Assembly (NCBI RefSeq): GCF_900168325.1
Contig: NZ_FVZE01000001.1
Coordinates: 620,001-684,000, forward strand
Length of the DNA stretch: 64,000 nt
Source of the DNA: Novosphingobium mathurense
Lineage (GTDB): Bacteria > Pseudomonadota > Alphaproteobacteria > Sphingomonadales > Sphingomonadaceae
Direction: 5' to 3'
A model generated the notes under the pieces. It made no database searches, was not told where the DNA came from, and saw only the letters and a list, made by a program, of their open reading frames with translations. Shown piece by piece: positions 16,710-25,830 of this stretch (its first letter is position 1; each line of letters starts with the position of its first letter). The position numbers and the translations under genes were made by a program.

Positions 16710-17024
16710 TTGGGCGTGACCTTGCAGTTCACCCGGATCGATCCCTTCGGCGTCGAGATCCTGAGCGACCTGTCCCGGCCCTTTGGTCCGTCCGAGGCCT
16801 TTCACTTCCGGGATCTTTTCGGCAACCACGGTGTGATCCTTGCGCGCGGCGCCGAGCTTACCGACGAGCGTCGCAACGAACTGCTGGCACAGTTGGGCGA
16901 CACCGCCCGACTGTGCCCTGCAGGGCCGGCAAAGTTCACCAACGCAGACGGGGTTGTCCTCGAACTGGTGTCGCAATCGGTCGACTTTCTCGTCTGGGAC
17001 GAGGGAACGCTGACGAGTTCGTGA
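16710..17024 (+). CDS. Stand-alone TauD/TfdA N-terminal-like small protein
   Basis: 104 aa from a TTG at 16710, with a strong purine-rich site (GGGGGAGGG) upstream. Residues 12-66 (PFGVEILSDLSRPF, FRDLFGNHGVILARG, LTDERRNELLAQLGD) resemble the N-terminal part of TauD/TfdA 2-oxoglutarate dioxygenases. The HxD iron-binding motif and the whole catalytic double-stranded helix are missing. The region after the stop holds no continuation in any frame before the next gene on the other strand. It is coupled to the molybdenum-hydroxylase operon. It is either a remnant or a small accessory protein; function unknown. Confidence 0.62.
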   Translation: MGVTLQFTRIDPFGVEILSDLSRPFGPSEAFHFRDLFGNHGVILARGAELTDERRNELLAQLGDTARLCPAGPAKFTNADGVVLELVSQSVDFLVWDEGTLTSS

Positions 17025-17042
17025 TTCCCGCTCGCCGCCGGA

Positions 17043-17432
17043 TCAGAACGCGCGCGAGGTCAGCACGCAGCGCATTTCCATTTCCTTGCCGGCATCGTCG
17101 ATCTGGCGCAGGAAGCCGGTCGATACGCGGCGGAACTTCAACCCCTTGAGCTTGCCGCCGGTCATCGCCACCCGGTCACCGGTGTAAAGGTAGCTGCCGC
17201 GTACGCCGCCCGCCTTGTAGTTGGAGGCATTGACCACCCGGAACGCATAGTCGGGCAGTTCCTTGCCCCGCGGTCCGCTGGCATCGCCGGGCAGTTCGCA
17301 GGTATAGGTGCCGAGAGTGAGCGTGCCGATCGGGCCACCGGGAACCGGGGGAGGCGGGGCCCCGGCGCTCGCACTTGCGGCAAGGGTGCAGGCGGCCATC
17401 AGGCCCGTGACGATTCCGGGTGCGCGTTTCAT
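17043..17432 (-). CDS. Small secreted protein of unknown function
   Basis: 129 aa. The N-terminus MKRAPGIVTGLMAACTLAASASAG is a clear Sec signal peptide with an AxA cleavage site near residue 24. The mature part has GTYTCELPGDASGPRG, YKAGGVRGSYLYTGDRVAMTGG and MRCVLTSRAF, with two cysteines that could form a disulfide. I do not recognise the family. It converges on the Mo-hydroxylase operon end (18 nt apart) and is divergent from efp. Confidence 0.68.
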   Translation of the reverse strand: MKRAPGIVTGLMAACTLAASASAGAPPPPVPGGPIGTLTLGTYTCELPGDASGPRGKELPDYAFRVVNASNYKAGGVRGSYLYTGDRVAMTGGKLKGLKFRRVSTGFLRQIDDAGKEMEMRCVLTSRAF

Positions 17433-17553
17433 GGCAACCGGCTAGCATTGGCGCGAAGCAATTGCCACAAGGACCGAGCTTCGCTAAGGGCGCATCCTTT
17501 CCCGGCCACGCGTGGGCCGGAACCAGGCTCTTTCCCATCGAAGGCATGAACCC

Positions 17554-18117
17554 ATGAAGATCAGCGGCGTCGACATTCGTCCCGGTAACATTCTCGAATA
17601 CGAAAACGGCATCTGGAAGGTTGCGAAGACGCAGCACACCCAGCCGGGCAAGGGCGGTGCCTTCATGCAGGTCGAGATGAAGAACCTCATCGACGGCCGC
17701 AAGACCAACGTGCGCTTCCGCAGCGCCGACACGGTCGAGAAGGTTCGCCTCGACACCAAGGACTTCCAGTTCCTCTACCCCGAGGGCGACCAGCTGGTGT
17801 TCATGGACATCGAAAACTACGACCAGATCCAGCTGCCCGCCGACCTGCTGGGCGATGCCGCCGCGTTCCTGCAGGATGGCATGCAGGTTCTTCTCGAACT
17901 GTGGGAAGAGCGCCCGATCTCGGTACAGCTGCCCGAGCAGGTCGAAGCCACCATCGTCGAAGCCGACGCCGTAGTGAAGGGCCAGACCGCTTCGTCGAGC
18001 TACAAGCCGGCGGTTCTCGACAACGGCGTGCGCGTCATGGTTCCGCCGCACATCGAGAGCGGCACCCGCATCGTCGTCGACGTCTACGAGAAGGCTTACG
18101 TCCGCAAGGCGGACTGA
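17554..18117 (+). CDS. efp: Elongation factor P
   Basis: 187 aa, three-domain EF-P that rescues ribosomes stalled at polyproline. The KOW-like domain I has the modification loop TQPGKGGAF with K33 at the tip, i.e. the lysine rather than arginine type. Two OB domains follow, including VEATIVEAD and the C-terminal GTRIVVDV signature. The ATG at 17554 has GAAGG upstream; the earlier in-frame start at 17512 adds 14 unconserved residues. A monophosphatase gene lies 33 nt downstream. Confidence 0.96.
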   Translation: MKISGVDIRPGNILEYENGIWKVAKTQHTQPGKGGAFMQVEMKNLIDGRKTNVRFRSADTVEKVRLDTKDFQFLYPEGDQLVFMDIENYDQIQLPADLLGDAAAFLQDGMQVLLELWEERPISVQLPEQVEATIVEADAVVKGQTASSSYKPAVLDNGVRVMVPPHIESGTRIVVDVYEKAYVRKAD

Positions 18118-18150
18118 TTCCTTCCCGGCAAGAACAAGGTAGTTAGAAAC

Positions 18151-18972
18151 ATGGCCGCAATTTCCGGTCTCATCCGCGTCATGGAAAAGGCGGCCCGCAA
18201 GGCGGGCGCCCGCCTGCGTCGCGACTTCGGCGAAATCGAACACCTGCAGGTGAGCCGCAAGGGGCCTTCCGACTTCGTTTCGAAGGCCGACCAGGCTGCC
18301 GAGCGCACCATCTGGGACGAACTCAAGGCCGCGCGCCCGGACTGGGGCTTCCTGTTCGAGGAAGCCGGCGAGATCGAGGGCGACCCGACCAAGCCGCGTT
18401 TCATCGTCGACCCGCTCGACGGCACCACGAACTTCCTGCACGGCATGCCGCACTTTGCGGTTTCGATTGCGGTGCAGGAACCGCGCCTTGACGGTCGCGG
18501 CTGGGGCGAAGTGACCGCCGGTATCGTCTACCAGCCGATCACCGACGAGAGCTTCTGGGCGGAAAAGTCGCGCGGCGCCTGGCTGCACGACCGTCGCCTG
18601 CGCGTTTCCTCGCGCCGTCACCTCGACGAGAGCCTGATCGCCACGGGCATTCCCTTCGCCAACAAGGGCGATGCCGGTCAATGGACCAAGATCTATCATG
18701 GTCTTGCCCCGCAGGTCGCGGGCATCCGCCGCTTCGGTTCGGCCGCGCTCGACCTCGCATGGGTTGCCGCGGGCCGCTACGAGGGGTTCTGGGAATCCGA
18801 CCTCAGCCCCTGGGACACGGCGGCAGGTTGCCTGCTCGTGCGCGAGGCTGGCGGTTTCGTTTCCGACTACAAGGGGCGTTCGCTGCCGATCTGCGACAGC
18901 GAAGTCCTGGCCGGCAACGATGCGCTGCACACGCGCCTGCACAAGATCCTGGTGACCTCGCTCAAGGCCTGA
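18151..18972 (+). CDS. suhB: Inositol monophosphatase family protein (SuhB-like)
   Basis: 273 aa. Metal-binding motifs are E70/E71 (EEAGE), DPLDGTTN (87-94) and WDTAAGCLLVREAGG in the C-terminal half, the full Mg-dependent IMPase set. It dephosphorylates inositol-1-phosphate or related sugar phosphates; SuhB members also act in rRNA transcription. Closely follows efp, likely co-transcribed. Confidence 0.92.
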   Translation: MAAISGLIRVMEKAARKAGARLRRDFGEIEHLQVSRKGPSDFVSKADQAAERTIWDELKAARPDWGFLFEEAGEIEGDPTKPRFIVDPLDGTTNFLHGMPHFAVSIAVQEPRLDGRGWGEVTAGIVYQPITDESFWAEKSRGAWLHDRRLRVSSRRHLDESLIATGIPFANKGDAGQWTKIYHGLAPQVAGIRRFGSAALDLAWVAAGRYEGFWESDLSPWDTAAGCLLVREAGGFVSDYKGRSLPICDSEVLAGNDALHTRLHKILVTSLKA

Positions 18973-19128
18973 GCCGTCCAGAACATCGATCAGGGGCAAG
19001 GAGCGGGCAGGCCGTTGAAGTAACGGCGGCCCTGCTGCTTGCCCTTTTTCGCAATTAGTTAGGGCGCAAGGCGCTTGCGTACTTGAATGCGGCAAGACCT
19101 GCGGCTAAGCGTCGCCGGCTCATCCCGT

Positions 19129-19212
19129 GCCCCTGTGGCGGAATGGTAGACGCGAACGACTCAAAATCGTTTGTCGCAAGACGTGCCCGTTCGAGTCGGG
19201 CCAGGGGCACCA
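19129..19212 (+). tRNA. tRNA-Leu (anticodon CAA)
   Basis: The acceptor stem GCCCCTG pairs with CAGGGGC, followed by A and an encoded CCA. The anticodon loop CTCAAAA is closed by AACGA/TCGTT and gives anticodon CAA. A long variable arm (typical of tRNA-Leu) precedes GCCCG-TTCGAGT-CGGGC. Reads UUG codons. Confidence 0.95.
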
Positions 19213-19314
19213 CCGACGCCGCGCTCGGCGCTACGACCGCGGCTTTACGGGCGAATGGGTATTTCCGACCAAGGCACTTGCGACTTTGACAGGCACGCCA
19301 TAGCCTTGTCTTTC

Positions 19315-20652
19315 ATGAGGAAATCGCCGCACAAGGCCGCAACGCTCGGCCCTCTCGCTTCGGTAGCCCTGGCTGCTTGTGTCACCCCGGTCGCCGCGGA
19401 GCCCGTTTCCGATTCGATTGCCCGGGACATGCCCGGCCTCATGGCGATCTATCGCGATCTCCATGCCCATCCCGAACTCAGCTACCAGGAAATGCGCAGT
19501 GCCAGGGTCATGGCCGATGCGGCGCGCAAGGCCGGATTCGCGGTTACGGAGAAAGTCGGCAAGACGGGCATCGTCGCAGTGCTGAAAAACGGTGAGGGGC
19601 CGACTGTCCTGATCCGCGCCGACATGGACGGCCTGCCGGTAACCGAGCAGACCGGGCTGCCTTTCGCTTCGAAGGAACGGGGTGTCTCAACCGCCGGGGT
19701 CGAAAGCGGGATCATGCATGCCTGCGGCCACGATACGCACATGACCGCCTGGATCGAGACCGCGCGGCTCATGGCGGCGCGCAAGGGCGAGTGGTCGGGT
19801 ACGCTGGTCATGATCGGGCAGCCGGCCGAGGAAGTCGGCACCGGCGCCACGTCCATGCTGGAAGACGGGCTTTACACGCGCTTTCCGAAGCCGGACTACA
19901 CACTGGCGTTCCACGATACGCCCGAACTGCCTTCTGGCGTTGTCGGTGCGGCCAAAGGCTGGGCGCTTGCCAATGTCGATTCGGTCGACATCCTGGTGAA
20001 GGGCGTCGGCGGTCACGGCGCCTATCCGCATACCACCAAGGATCCAATCGTGCTGGCCAGCGCCATCGTGATGAAGCTGCAGACATTGGCGAGCCGGGAG
20101 AGCGATCCGCTCGATCCCGTGGTTGTCACGGTCGGCTCGTTCCATGCCGGTACCAAGCACAACATCATCTCCGATCAGGCCAAGCTGGAACTCACCGTGC
20201 GCAGTTTCTCCGATGAAACCCGCCGGAAGCTGCTCTCGGGCATCAGGCGCATCGTCGAGGGAGAGGCGATTGCCTCGGGCATCCCCAAGGACCTGATGCC
20301 GGTGGTCTCTGTGAAGGAAAACTACACCCGCTCCACCTACAATTCGCCCGAGTTTACAGAGCAGGCGATTGCCTACCTGCAGGACAAGATGGGCAAGGAC
20401 CGCGCCCTGCTGACTCCGCCGGTCATGGGTGGGGAGGATTTCGGCGAATTTCGCCGGGCGGACGAAGACCGCATCAAGTCGGTGATCTTCTGGGTTGGGG
20501 GCTCGTCACCGGAGAAAATCGCCGTTGCCAAGTCCGGCGGAGCGCCGCTGCCCTCGCTGCACAGCCCGTTCTGGGCCCCCGAGGCGGACAAGGTTGTCGG
20601 CGCCGGCTCGCAGGCCCTGACGCTCACCGCTCTGCGGTTGATGGCAAAGTAG
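19315..20652 (+). CDS. Exported M20-family amidohydrolase
   Basis: 445 aa from the ATG at 19315, which places a signal sequence at the N-terminus. Its end, VALAACVTP, also fits a lipobox, so it may be a lipoprotein. M20D peptidase/amidohydrolase motifs: HPELSYQE, the metal site GIMHACGHDTHMTAW, the EEVGTGA region, GGHGAYPH in the dimerisation domain, and GGEDFGEF near the end. The family removes acyl groups from amino acids (hippurate, IAA conjugates, N-acetyl-diaminopimelate). The substrate is unknown. It lies about 100 nt after tRNA-Leu. Confidence 0.9.
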   Translation: MRKSPHKAATLGPLASVALAACVTPVAAEPVSDSIARDMPGLMAIYRDLHAHPELSYQEMRSARVMADAARKAGFAVTEKVGKTGIVAVLKNGEGPTVLIRADMDGLPVTEQTGLPFASKERGVSTAGVESGIMHACGHDTHMTAWIETARLMAARKGEWSGTLVMIGQPAEEVGTGATSMLEDGLYTRFPKPDYTLAFHDTPELPSGVVGAAKGWALANVDSVDILVKGVGGHGAYPHTTKDPIVLASAIVMKLQTLASRESDPLDPVVVTVGSFHAGTKHNIISDQAKLELTVRSFSDETRRKLLSGIRRIVEGEAIASGIPKDLMPVVSVKENYTRSTYNSPEFTEQAIAYLQDKMGKDRALLTPPVMGGEDFGEFRRADEDRIKSVIFWVGGSSPEKIAVAKSGGAPLPSLHSPFWAPEADKVVGAGSQALTLTALRLMAK

Positions 20653-20765
20653 TTCAGGTCGGGCAGGACCCGCGTACCGATTAACCAAGGTTGGAGTGCC
20701 GCACCCCGATATCTCCGGGCGCCGGAGTCGATGCAGGCAAGTGACGGCAGCGGCCGGGGAGGGCC

Positions 20766-20788
20766 GGCCACTGTAATCGTCGCCGACA
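20766..20788. promoter_or_regulatory. Distal copy of bipartite motif before the prs cluster
   Basis: GGCCACTGT then 8 variable bases then CCGACA. An aligned second copy lies at 20852-20874, 86 bp downstream. Two spaced copies ahead of an operon that encodes its own sigma-54-type activator suggest upstream activating sites for PrsR; binding is inferred. Confidence 0.55.
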
Positions 20789-20851
20789 CTGCGGGGCATT
20801 AAATCGAGAAATTGCAAGAAACTGGTCGCCGGCAACGAGAATTCGATTGTC

Positions 20852-20874
20852 GGCCACTGTCAGTTTTACCGACA
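20852..20874. promoter_or_regulatory. Proximal copy of bipartite motif before the prs cluster
   Basis: GGCCACTGT then 8 bases then CCGACA, 71 bp before the sugar-transferase start. With the bases just upstream it also forms an inverted repeat, TGTCGG (20848-20853) with CCGACA (20869-20874). I found no exact -24/-12 (GG-N10-GC) promoter between here and the start codon. Confidence 0.58.
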
Positions 20875-20945
20875 TTTTACGCCTTTGCCTTAGGCAAGGC
20901 TCTCGAAGCCCCCCTTGCGGCCTTTGAGATTGGTTCGATGCGACG

Positions 20946-22331
20946 ATGATTCGTCTTTTTAAACATTACATCCCGCATTCGGTCGTGCTGCTCTGGCTCG
21001 TCGACATCGTGCTGCTGATCAGCGCGAACGAAATTTCGTGGCGGGTGCGAGCCGGGCAGATCGGCATGGACGCCGGAGACATCGGCGATCGCCTGCTGCC
21101 GCATGGCGCCTTTGCCGCCGTCCTCGTGCTCTCCATGATCTCGGTGGGGGTCTACGGCACCGATGCCCTGCGTTCGATGCGCTTCGCCGCCGCGCGCCTG
21201 CTGGTGGCGATCTCGCTGGGGGTGATCGCGCTGTCCTTCGTCGATTTCCTGGCGGCCGGGCAACACTTCTGGCGTTCGACGCTGGCCTATTCGATGGGCA
21301 TTGCGATCGCGCTGCTGATCCTGAACCGCCTGCTTCTGAGCGGTATCCTCGGCACGTCGGCATTTCGGCGCCGCGTCCTTGTCCTCGGGGCCGGCGCGCG
21401 CGCGCAGCGCCTGCGCGAACTGGGTGAGCGGCCCGAGAGCGGCTTTGTCATCGTCGGCTACATTGCCATGAGCGAGGCGCATCCCGTCGTCGAGGAAGCC
21501 ATCGCGCGCGGCGCTATCCACAACCTTACCCGCTACGTCGAGAACCTGGGCGTGAGCGAAGTGGTGCTGGCGCTGGAAGAGCGACGCAATGCGCTGCCGC
21601 TCAAGGACCTCCTGCGCATCAAGACGGCAGGCGTGCACGTCAACGAGTTCTCCAGCTTCCTGGAGCGCGAGACAGGGCGTGTCGATCTCGACACGGTCAA
21701 TCCGAGCTGGCTGATCTTTTCGGACGGCTTCTCTTCGGGCCGCATGATCTCCAGCGCCGCCAAGCGCGTCTTCGACATTGCCGCCAGCGCCCTGTTGCTG
21801 GCCCTGACGGCTCCGGTGATCGTGCTTTTCGCGATCGTCGTGAAGATCGACAGCAAGGGACCGGCCTTCTATCGCCAGTCGCGAGTCGGCCTGTTCGGGC
21901 AGTCGTTCAACGTCATCAAGCTGCGCTCGATGCGCACGGATGCCGAGGCGGCAGGCGCCCAGTGGGCCTCCAGGGACGATCCGCGCGTAACCCGCGTCGG
22001 CAAGTTCATCCGCCTCACTCGCATCGACGAACTCCCGCAGGCATGGACTGTCCTGAAAGGTGAAATGAGCTTCGTCGGACCGCGTCCCGAGCGTCCCGAA
22101 TTCGTCGCCGATCTTGAGGATCAGCTACCCTTCTATGCCGAGCGCCACATGGTGAAGCCCGGCATCACCGGCTGGGCGCAGATCAATTATCCCTACGGTG
22201 CCTCGATCGAGGATTCGCGCAACAAGCTGGAATACGATCTCTACTACGCGAAGAACTACACGCCGTTTCTCGACCTGTTGATCATTCTCCAAACCTTGCG
22301 CGTCGTCCTCTGGCATGAGGGAGCCCGCTGA
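20946..22331 (+). CDS. XrtA/PEP-CTERM-type polyprenyl-phosphate sugar transferase
   Basis: 461 aa. Four or five N-terminal membrane helices (residues about 12-120) are followed by a Rossmann-like CoA-binding-type domain (VLVLGAGARAQRLRELGE). The C-terminal bacterial sugar-transferase domain (WcaJ/PglC type) has KLRSMRTDAEA, DPRVTRVGKFIR, RIDELPQ and SFVGPRPERPEF. It transfers a sugar phosphate to undecaprenyl phosphate at the inner membrane, starting exopolysaccharide assembly. The fused architecture and position directly before prsK match the TIGR03013-type enzyme of PEP-CTERM systems. Its stop overlaps the prsK start by 1 nt. Confidence 0.92.
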   Translation: MIRLFKHYIPHSVVLLWLVDIVLLISANEISWRVRAGQIGMDAGDIGDRLLPHGAFAAVLVLSMISVGVYGTDALRSMRFAAARLLVAISLGVIALSFVDFLAAGQHFWRSTLAYSMGIAIALLILNRLLLSGILGTSAFRRRVLVLGAGARAQRLRELGERPESGFVIVGYIAMSEAHPVVEEAIARGAIHNLTRYVENLGVSEVVLALEERRNALPLKDLLRIKTAGVHVNEFSSFLERETGRVDLDTVNPSWLIFSDGFSSGRMISSAAKRVFDIAASALLLALTAPVIVLFAIVVKIDSKGPAFYRQSRVGLFGQSFNVIKLRSMRTDAEAAGAQWASRDDPRVTRVGKFIRLTRIDELPQAWTVLKGEMSFVGPRPERPEFVADLEDQLPFYAERHMVKPGITGWAQINYPYGASIEDSRNKLEYDLYYAKNYTPFLDLLIILQTLRVVLWHEGAR

Positions 22332-24454
22332 TGACGGGTAGCGACAAGTTCTGGGCGCTTCTGGGCATCGGGCTCGATCTTTCGGGAGCCATTGCGGTGG
22401 CGAGCCTCGCAATCTGGCTCTGGCCGCGGCGTGAGCGCTTCGGCAATGTCGGAACCCCGGTCGTCGTCGCCCTGTTCCTGACGGCGGCATGGTGTCTGGC
22501 GATTGCTTCCGCGATGACCGGACGCCTCATCCTGCTGCCATCGCTGGCCGAAAGCGCCCGCAACCTGGGTTGGCTTTTCGTAATCTACCGATTCTTCGCC
22601 AGTGACGGGCGTCACGCCAGTCTCGCGCCGATCCGTCCGGTGATCGTGGCGCTGGCTTTCGTGGAACTGTTGCACCTTGGCGTGGATGCCGCGCTGACAC
22701 GTGCCTCCTTTGACGGAGCTTTCCTGCGCGTTGCGTTCGAATCCAATGTCCTGTTCCGCTTGTTGGTGACCGTCGGCGGGCTGGTTCTCGTCCACAATCT
22801 CTACGCCGGCGCCTCGCGCGAGACGCGGCCGGGACTGCGCTGGCCGGCGTCGGGTTTGGCCTTTCTCTGGGCTTTCGACCTCAACCTTTACACGATCGCC
22901 TATCTCGGCGGGGACTGGCCGATCGAGATCGCGGCCTTCCGCGGCGTGGCCGCACTGGCGCTTGCCGGGGCTTTCTTGCTGGCCATCGCGCGCAACCGCG
23001 ACGAACTGCGCCTCAAGCCTTCCCGCGCCGTTACCTTTCAGACTTTTTCGCTGCTCGTGATCGGCGTCTATCTCGTGGCGATGGTGTCGGTGGCGCAGTG
23101 GCTGTCCTATGCCGGAGGTGACTTCGCGCGCCTGATCGAACTGACTTTCCTGACTCTGGCGAGCGCCTTCGCGCTGGTCGTCCTGCCATCGCGCCGCGTG
23201 CGCGGCTGGTTCAAGGTCACGCTGACCAAGCATTTCTTCCAGCACCGCTACGACTACCGCGAGGAGTGGCTGCGCTTTACCCGTACCATCGGCAGCAGCG
23301 GTCTGGAGGCCAAGCCGCTGGGCGAACGCGTCGTCCAGTCGATTGCCGACGTTACCGACAGCCCCGCTGGCCTGTTGTTGGCGCCGGGCGAGCAGGGCGA
23401 ACTGACGCTGGCCTCGCGCTGGAACTGGGCGGAGATCGAGGTGCCCGCCGAAGCCATGCCGATGCGCGCGCTCGAGGTCTTCGAACGGACCGGCTACATC
23501 ACCGATCTCGACGACATTCGCGCCGGCGACGATTCCACCAGTCCGGGCATCGTCGTGCCGCAGTGGCTGATCGACGAACGCCGGGCCTGGGCACTGGTGC
23601 CTCTGGTCCACTACGAGCGTCTTGTCGGCATGGTCGTGCTGGCGCGGCCGCAGATCGTGCGCAAGTTCGACTGGGAGGACTTCGACCTCCTGCGCGTCAT
23701 CGGCCAGCAGGTCGCCAGTTACCTTGCCGAGAATTCGAGCCAGGAAGCGCTTGCGGAATCCAGCCGCTTCGAGGACTTCCACCGCCGCATCGCTTTCGTG
23801 ATGCACGACATCAAGAACCTCGCCAGCCAGTTCAGCCTTCTGGCGCGCAATGCCGAGCTTCATGCCCACAAGAAGGAATTCCGCGACGACATGCTCGTCA
23901 CCCTGCGCAATTCCTCCGAGAAGCTGAACGCCCTGATCGCTCGCCTTTCGCGCTACGGAAACGGCGCCGTGGAGAAGCTGGAGCAGGTTCCGGTACTCGA
24001 CGTGATCGATGCCGTGGCCCAGCGGTTCAAGGACAATCCGCAGGTAGTCGTTGCGGAACGCCACGATCTGACCGTCACCGGCAACCGTCATTCGCTCGAG
24101 CAGGTGCTCGTCCACCTCATCCAGAACGGGCTCGACGCCAGCGGGCCCGACAGCCCAGTCTTCCTTGCGGTGAGCGCGGACGGCCTCAATGCCCGCTTCG
24201 AAGTGCTCGATGCCGGCTGCGGCATGAGCGCGGAGTTCGTCCGCAACCGACTGTTCAAGCCGTTCGTGTCGACCAAGAACGGCGGTTTCGGCATCGGCGC
24301 ATTCGAAGCGCGCGAGTTGGTGCGGGCGATGCGCGGCCGTCTCGAAGTGGAATCGCGCGAGGGCCTGGGATCGCGCTTCGTCGTGCGCGTGCCGCTCGCC
24401 GCGGCCCAGGATCTCTATGACAACATTGCCAACAAGGACCAGAGGGTAGCCTGA
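22331..24454 (+). CDS. prsK: PEP-CTERM system histidine kinase PrsK
   Basis: 707 aa. The first 290 residues are mostly membrane-spanning. A GAF-like domain follows (about 300-460, containing LLLAPGEQGELTL and LVPLVHYERLVGMVVL). Then come the H-box with H495 (FVMHDIKNLASQFSLL), the N-box LVHLIQNGLDAS and the G-boxes DAGCGMS and GGFGIGAFEARELV. It is predicted to sense an unknown envelope signal and phosphorylate PrsR. It overlaps both neighbours by 1 nt (TGATG junctions). Confidence 0.93.
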   Translation: MTGSDKFWALLGIGLDLSGAIAVASLAIWLWPRRERFGNVGTPVVVALFLTAAWCLAIASAMTGRLILLPSLAESARNLGWLFVIYRFFASDGRHASLAPIRPVIVALAFVELLHLGVDAALTRASFDGAFLRVAFESNVLFRLLVTVGGLVLVHNLYAGASRETRPGLRWPASGLAFLWAFDLNLYTIAYLGGDWPIEIAAFRGVAALALAGAFLLAIARNRDELRLKPSRAVTFQTFSLLVIGVYLVAMVSVAQWLSYAGGDFARLIELTFLTLASAFALVVLPSRRVRGWFKVTLTKHFFQHRYDYREEWLRFTRTIGSSGLEAKPLGERVVQSIADVTDSPAGLLLAPGEQGELTLASRWNWAEIEVPAEAMPMRALEVFERTGYITDLDDIRAGDDSTSPGIVVPQWLIDERRAWALVPLVHYERLVGMVVLARPQIVRKFDWEDFDLLRVIGQQVASYLAENSSQEALAESSRFEDFHRRIAFVMHDIKNLASQFSLLARNAELHAHKKEFRDDMLVTLRNSSEKLNALIARLSRYGNGAVEKLEQVPVLDVIDAVAQRFKDNPQVVVAERHDLTVTGNRHSLEQVLVHLIQNGLDASGPDSPVFLAVSADGLNARFEVLDAGCGMSAEFVRNRLFKPFVSTKNGGFGIGAFEARELVRAMRGRLEVESREGLGSRFVVRVPLAAAQDLYDNIANKDQRVA

Positions 24455-25830
24455 TGACCGACGCCCGCAGCAAGGTGCTTCCCAAGCTCCTGATCGTGGA
24501 GGACGATGCCGGCCTCCAGGCCCAGCTCAAGTGGGCCTACGAGGATTTCGACGTGCTGATCGCGGGAGACCGTCAGTCGGCCCTGACGCTGTTGCGTTCG
24601 GAAATGCCGGACGTCGTGACGCTTGACCTCGGCCTGCCGCCCGATCCGGACGGCGTGAGCGAGGGCTTTGCCGTTCTCGACGAGATCATGGCGCTCAAGC
24701 CCGATACCAAGGTGATCGTGGCAAGCGGCCACAATGCCCGCGAATCCGCGCTGCAGGCGATCGCGCGCGGGGCCTATGACTTCTACCAGAAGCCGGTCGA
24801 CATCGATGCTTTGGGCCTGATCGTTCGGCGCGCGCTGCAGCTTCATCGGCTGGAAGAGGAAAACCGACGTCTCGCCGCCAAGGTGGAGAAGGACGAGAAG
24901 GTGCTGGGCCGGATGATCACCGGCGCGCCGGAAATGATCCGTGTTGCCCGTACCATCGAGCGTGTCGCGAACACCAATGTCTCGGTCATGCTGCTGGGGG
25001 CGAGCGGCACCGGCAAGGAACTGCTCGCGCGCGGGCTCCACGATGCCAGCGACCGCGCCAAGGGCGAGTTCGTGGCAATCAACTGTGCGGCGATCCCGGA
25101 AAACCTGCTCGAAAGCGAGCTGTTCGGGCACGAGAAGGGCGCCTTCACCGGTGCGGTAAAGACTACGCCGGGCAAGATCGAGCAGGCCGGCGGGGGTACC
25201 CTGTTCCTCGACGAGGTGGGCGACATTCCCCTCCAGCTCCAGGTCAAGCTGTTGCGCTTCCTGCAGGAGCGCGTCGTCGAGCGGGTCGGTTCGCGCGAAT
25301 CGATTCCGGTCGACACGCGGATCGTCTGCGCTACGCACCAGGATCTGGAGACGATGATCACCGATGGACGGTTCCGTGAAGATCTTTACTACCGCCTCGC
25401 CGAGATCGTGGTGAAGATCCCCAGCCTGGCCGAACGTCCCGGGGATGCGACGCTGCTCGGCAAGGCGTTCCTCAACCGCTATGCCAAGGAGATGAACCCG
25501 CGCGTGCGCGGCTTTGCCTCCGATGCGCTGGCCGCGATCGATTCGTGGGGCTGGCCGGGGAATGTGCGCGAACTGGAAAACCGCGTGAAGCGTGCGGTGA
25601 TCATGGCCGACGAGAAGCTCGTTTCGGCAGCGGACCTCGATCTCAACGAACCGGACGAGGAAGTGATCAACGCCCTCAATCTCAAGTCCGCGCGCGAGCA
25701 GGCCGACCGCAAGGTGATCCGTCATGCGCTCGCCCGCAGCGAAGGGAATATCTCCAGCACCGCCAAGATGCTCGGGATCAGCCGCCCGACGCTTTATGAC
25801 CTGCTCAAGCAGTACGATCTCCAGGCCTGA
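24454..25830 (+). CDS. prsR: PEP-CTERM-box response regulator PrsR (sigma-54 activator)
   Basis: 458 aa NtrC-type regulator. The receiver domain has the acidic pair E16-DD and phospho-acceptor D58 (VTLDLGLPP). The AAA+ domain has Walker A GASGTGKE (about 184-191), the sigma-54 contact loop GAFTGA and Walker [14 protein letters not shown]-terminal Fis-type helix-turn-helix reads [21 protein letters not shown]. It should activate RpoN promoters of PEP-CTERM and EPS genes when phosphorylated by PrsK. The paired repeats at 20766 and 20852 are candidate targets. Confidence 0.94.
   Translation: MTDARSKVLPKLLIVEDDAGLQAQLKWAYEDFDVLIAGDRQSALTLLRSEMPDVVTLDLGLPPDPDGVSEGFAVLDEIMALKPDTKVIVASGHNARESALQAIARGAYDFYQKPVDIDALGLIVRRALQLHRLEEENRRLAAKVEKDEKVLGRMITGAPEMIRVARTIERVANTNVSVMLLGASGTGKELLARGLHDASDRAKGEFVAINCAAIPENLLESELFGHEKGAFTGAVKTTPGKIEQAGGGTLFLDEVGDIPLQLQVKLLRFLQERVVERVGSRESIPVDTRIVCATHQDLETMITDGRFREDLYYRLAEIVVKIPSLAERPGDATLLGKAFLNRYAKEMNPRVRGFASDALAAIDSWGWPGNVRELENRVKRAVIMADEKLVSAADLDLNEPDEEVINALNLKSAREQADRKVIRHALARSEGNISSTAKMLGISRPTLYDLLKQYDLQA

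Noticed and set aside
20875-20945. Sigma-54 (-24/-12) promoter in front of the sugar-transferase gene
   Set aside because: I searched for GG-N10-GC and found no site with both elements correctly spaced, so I did not annotate a promoter.
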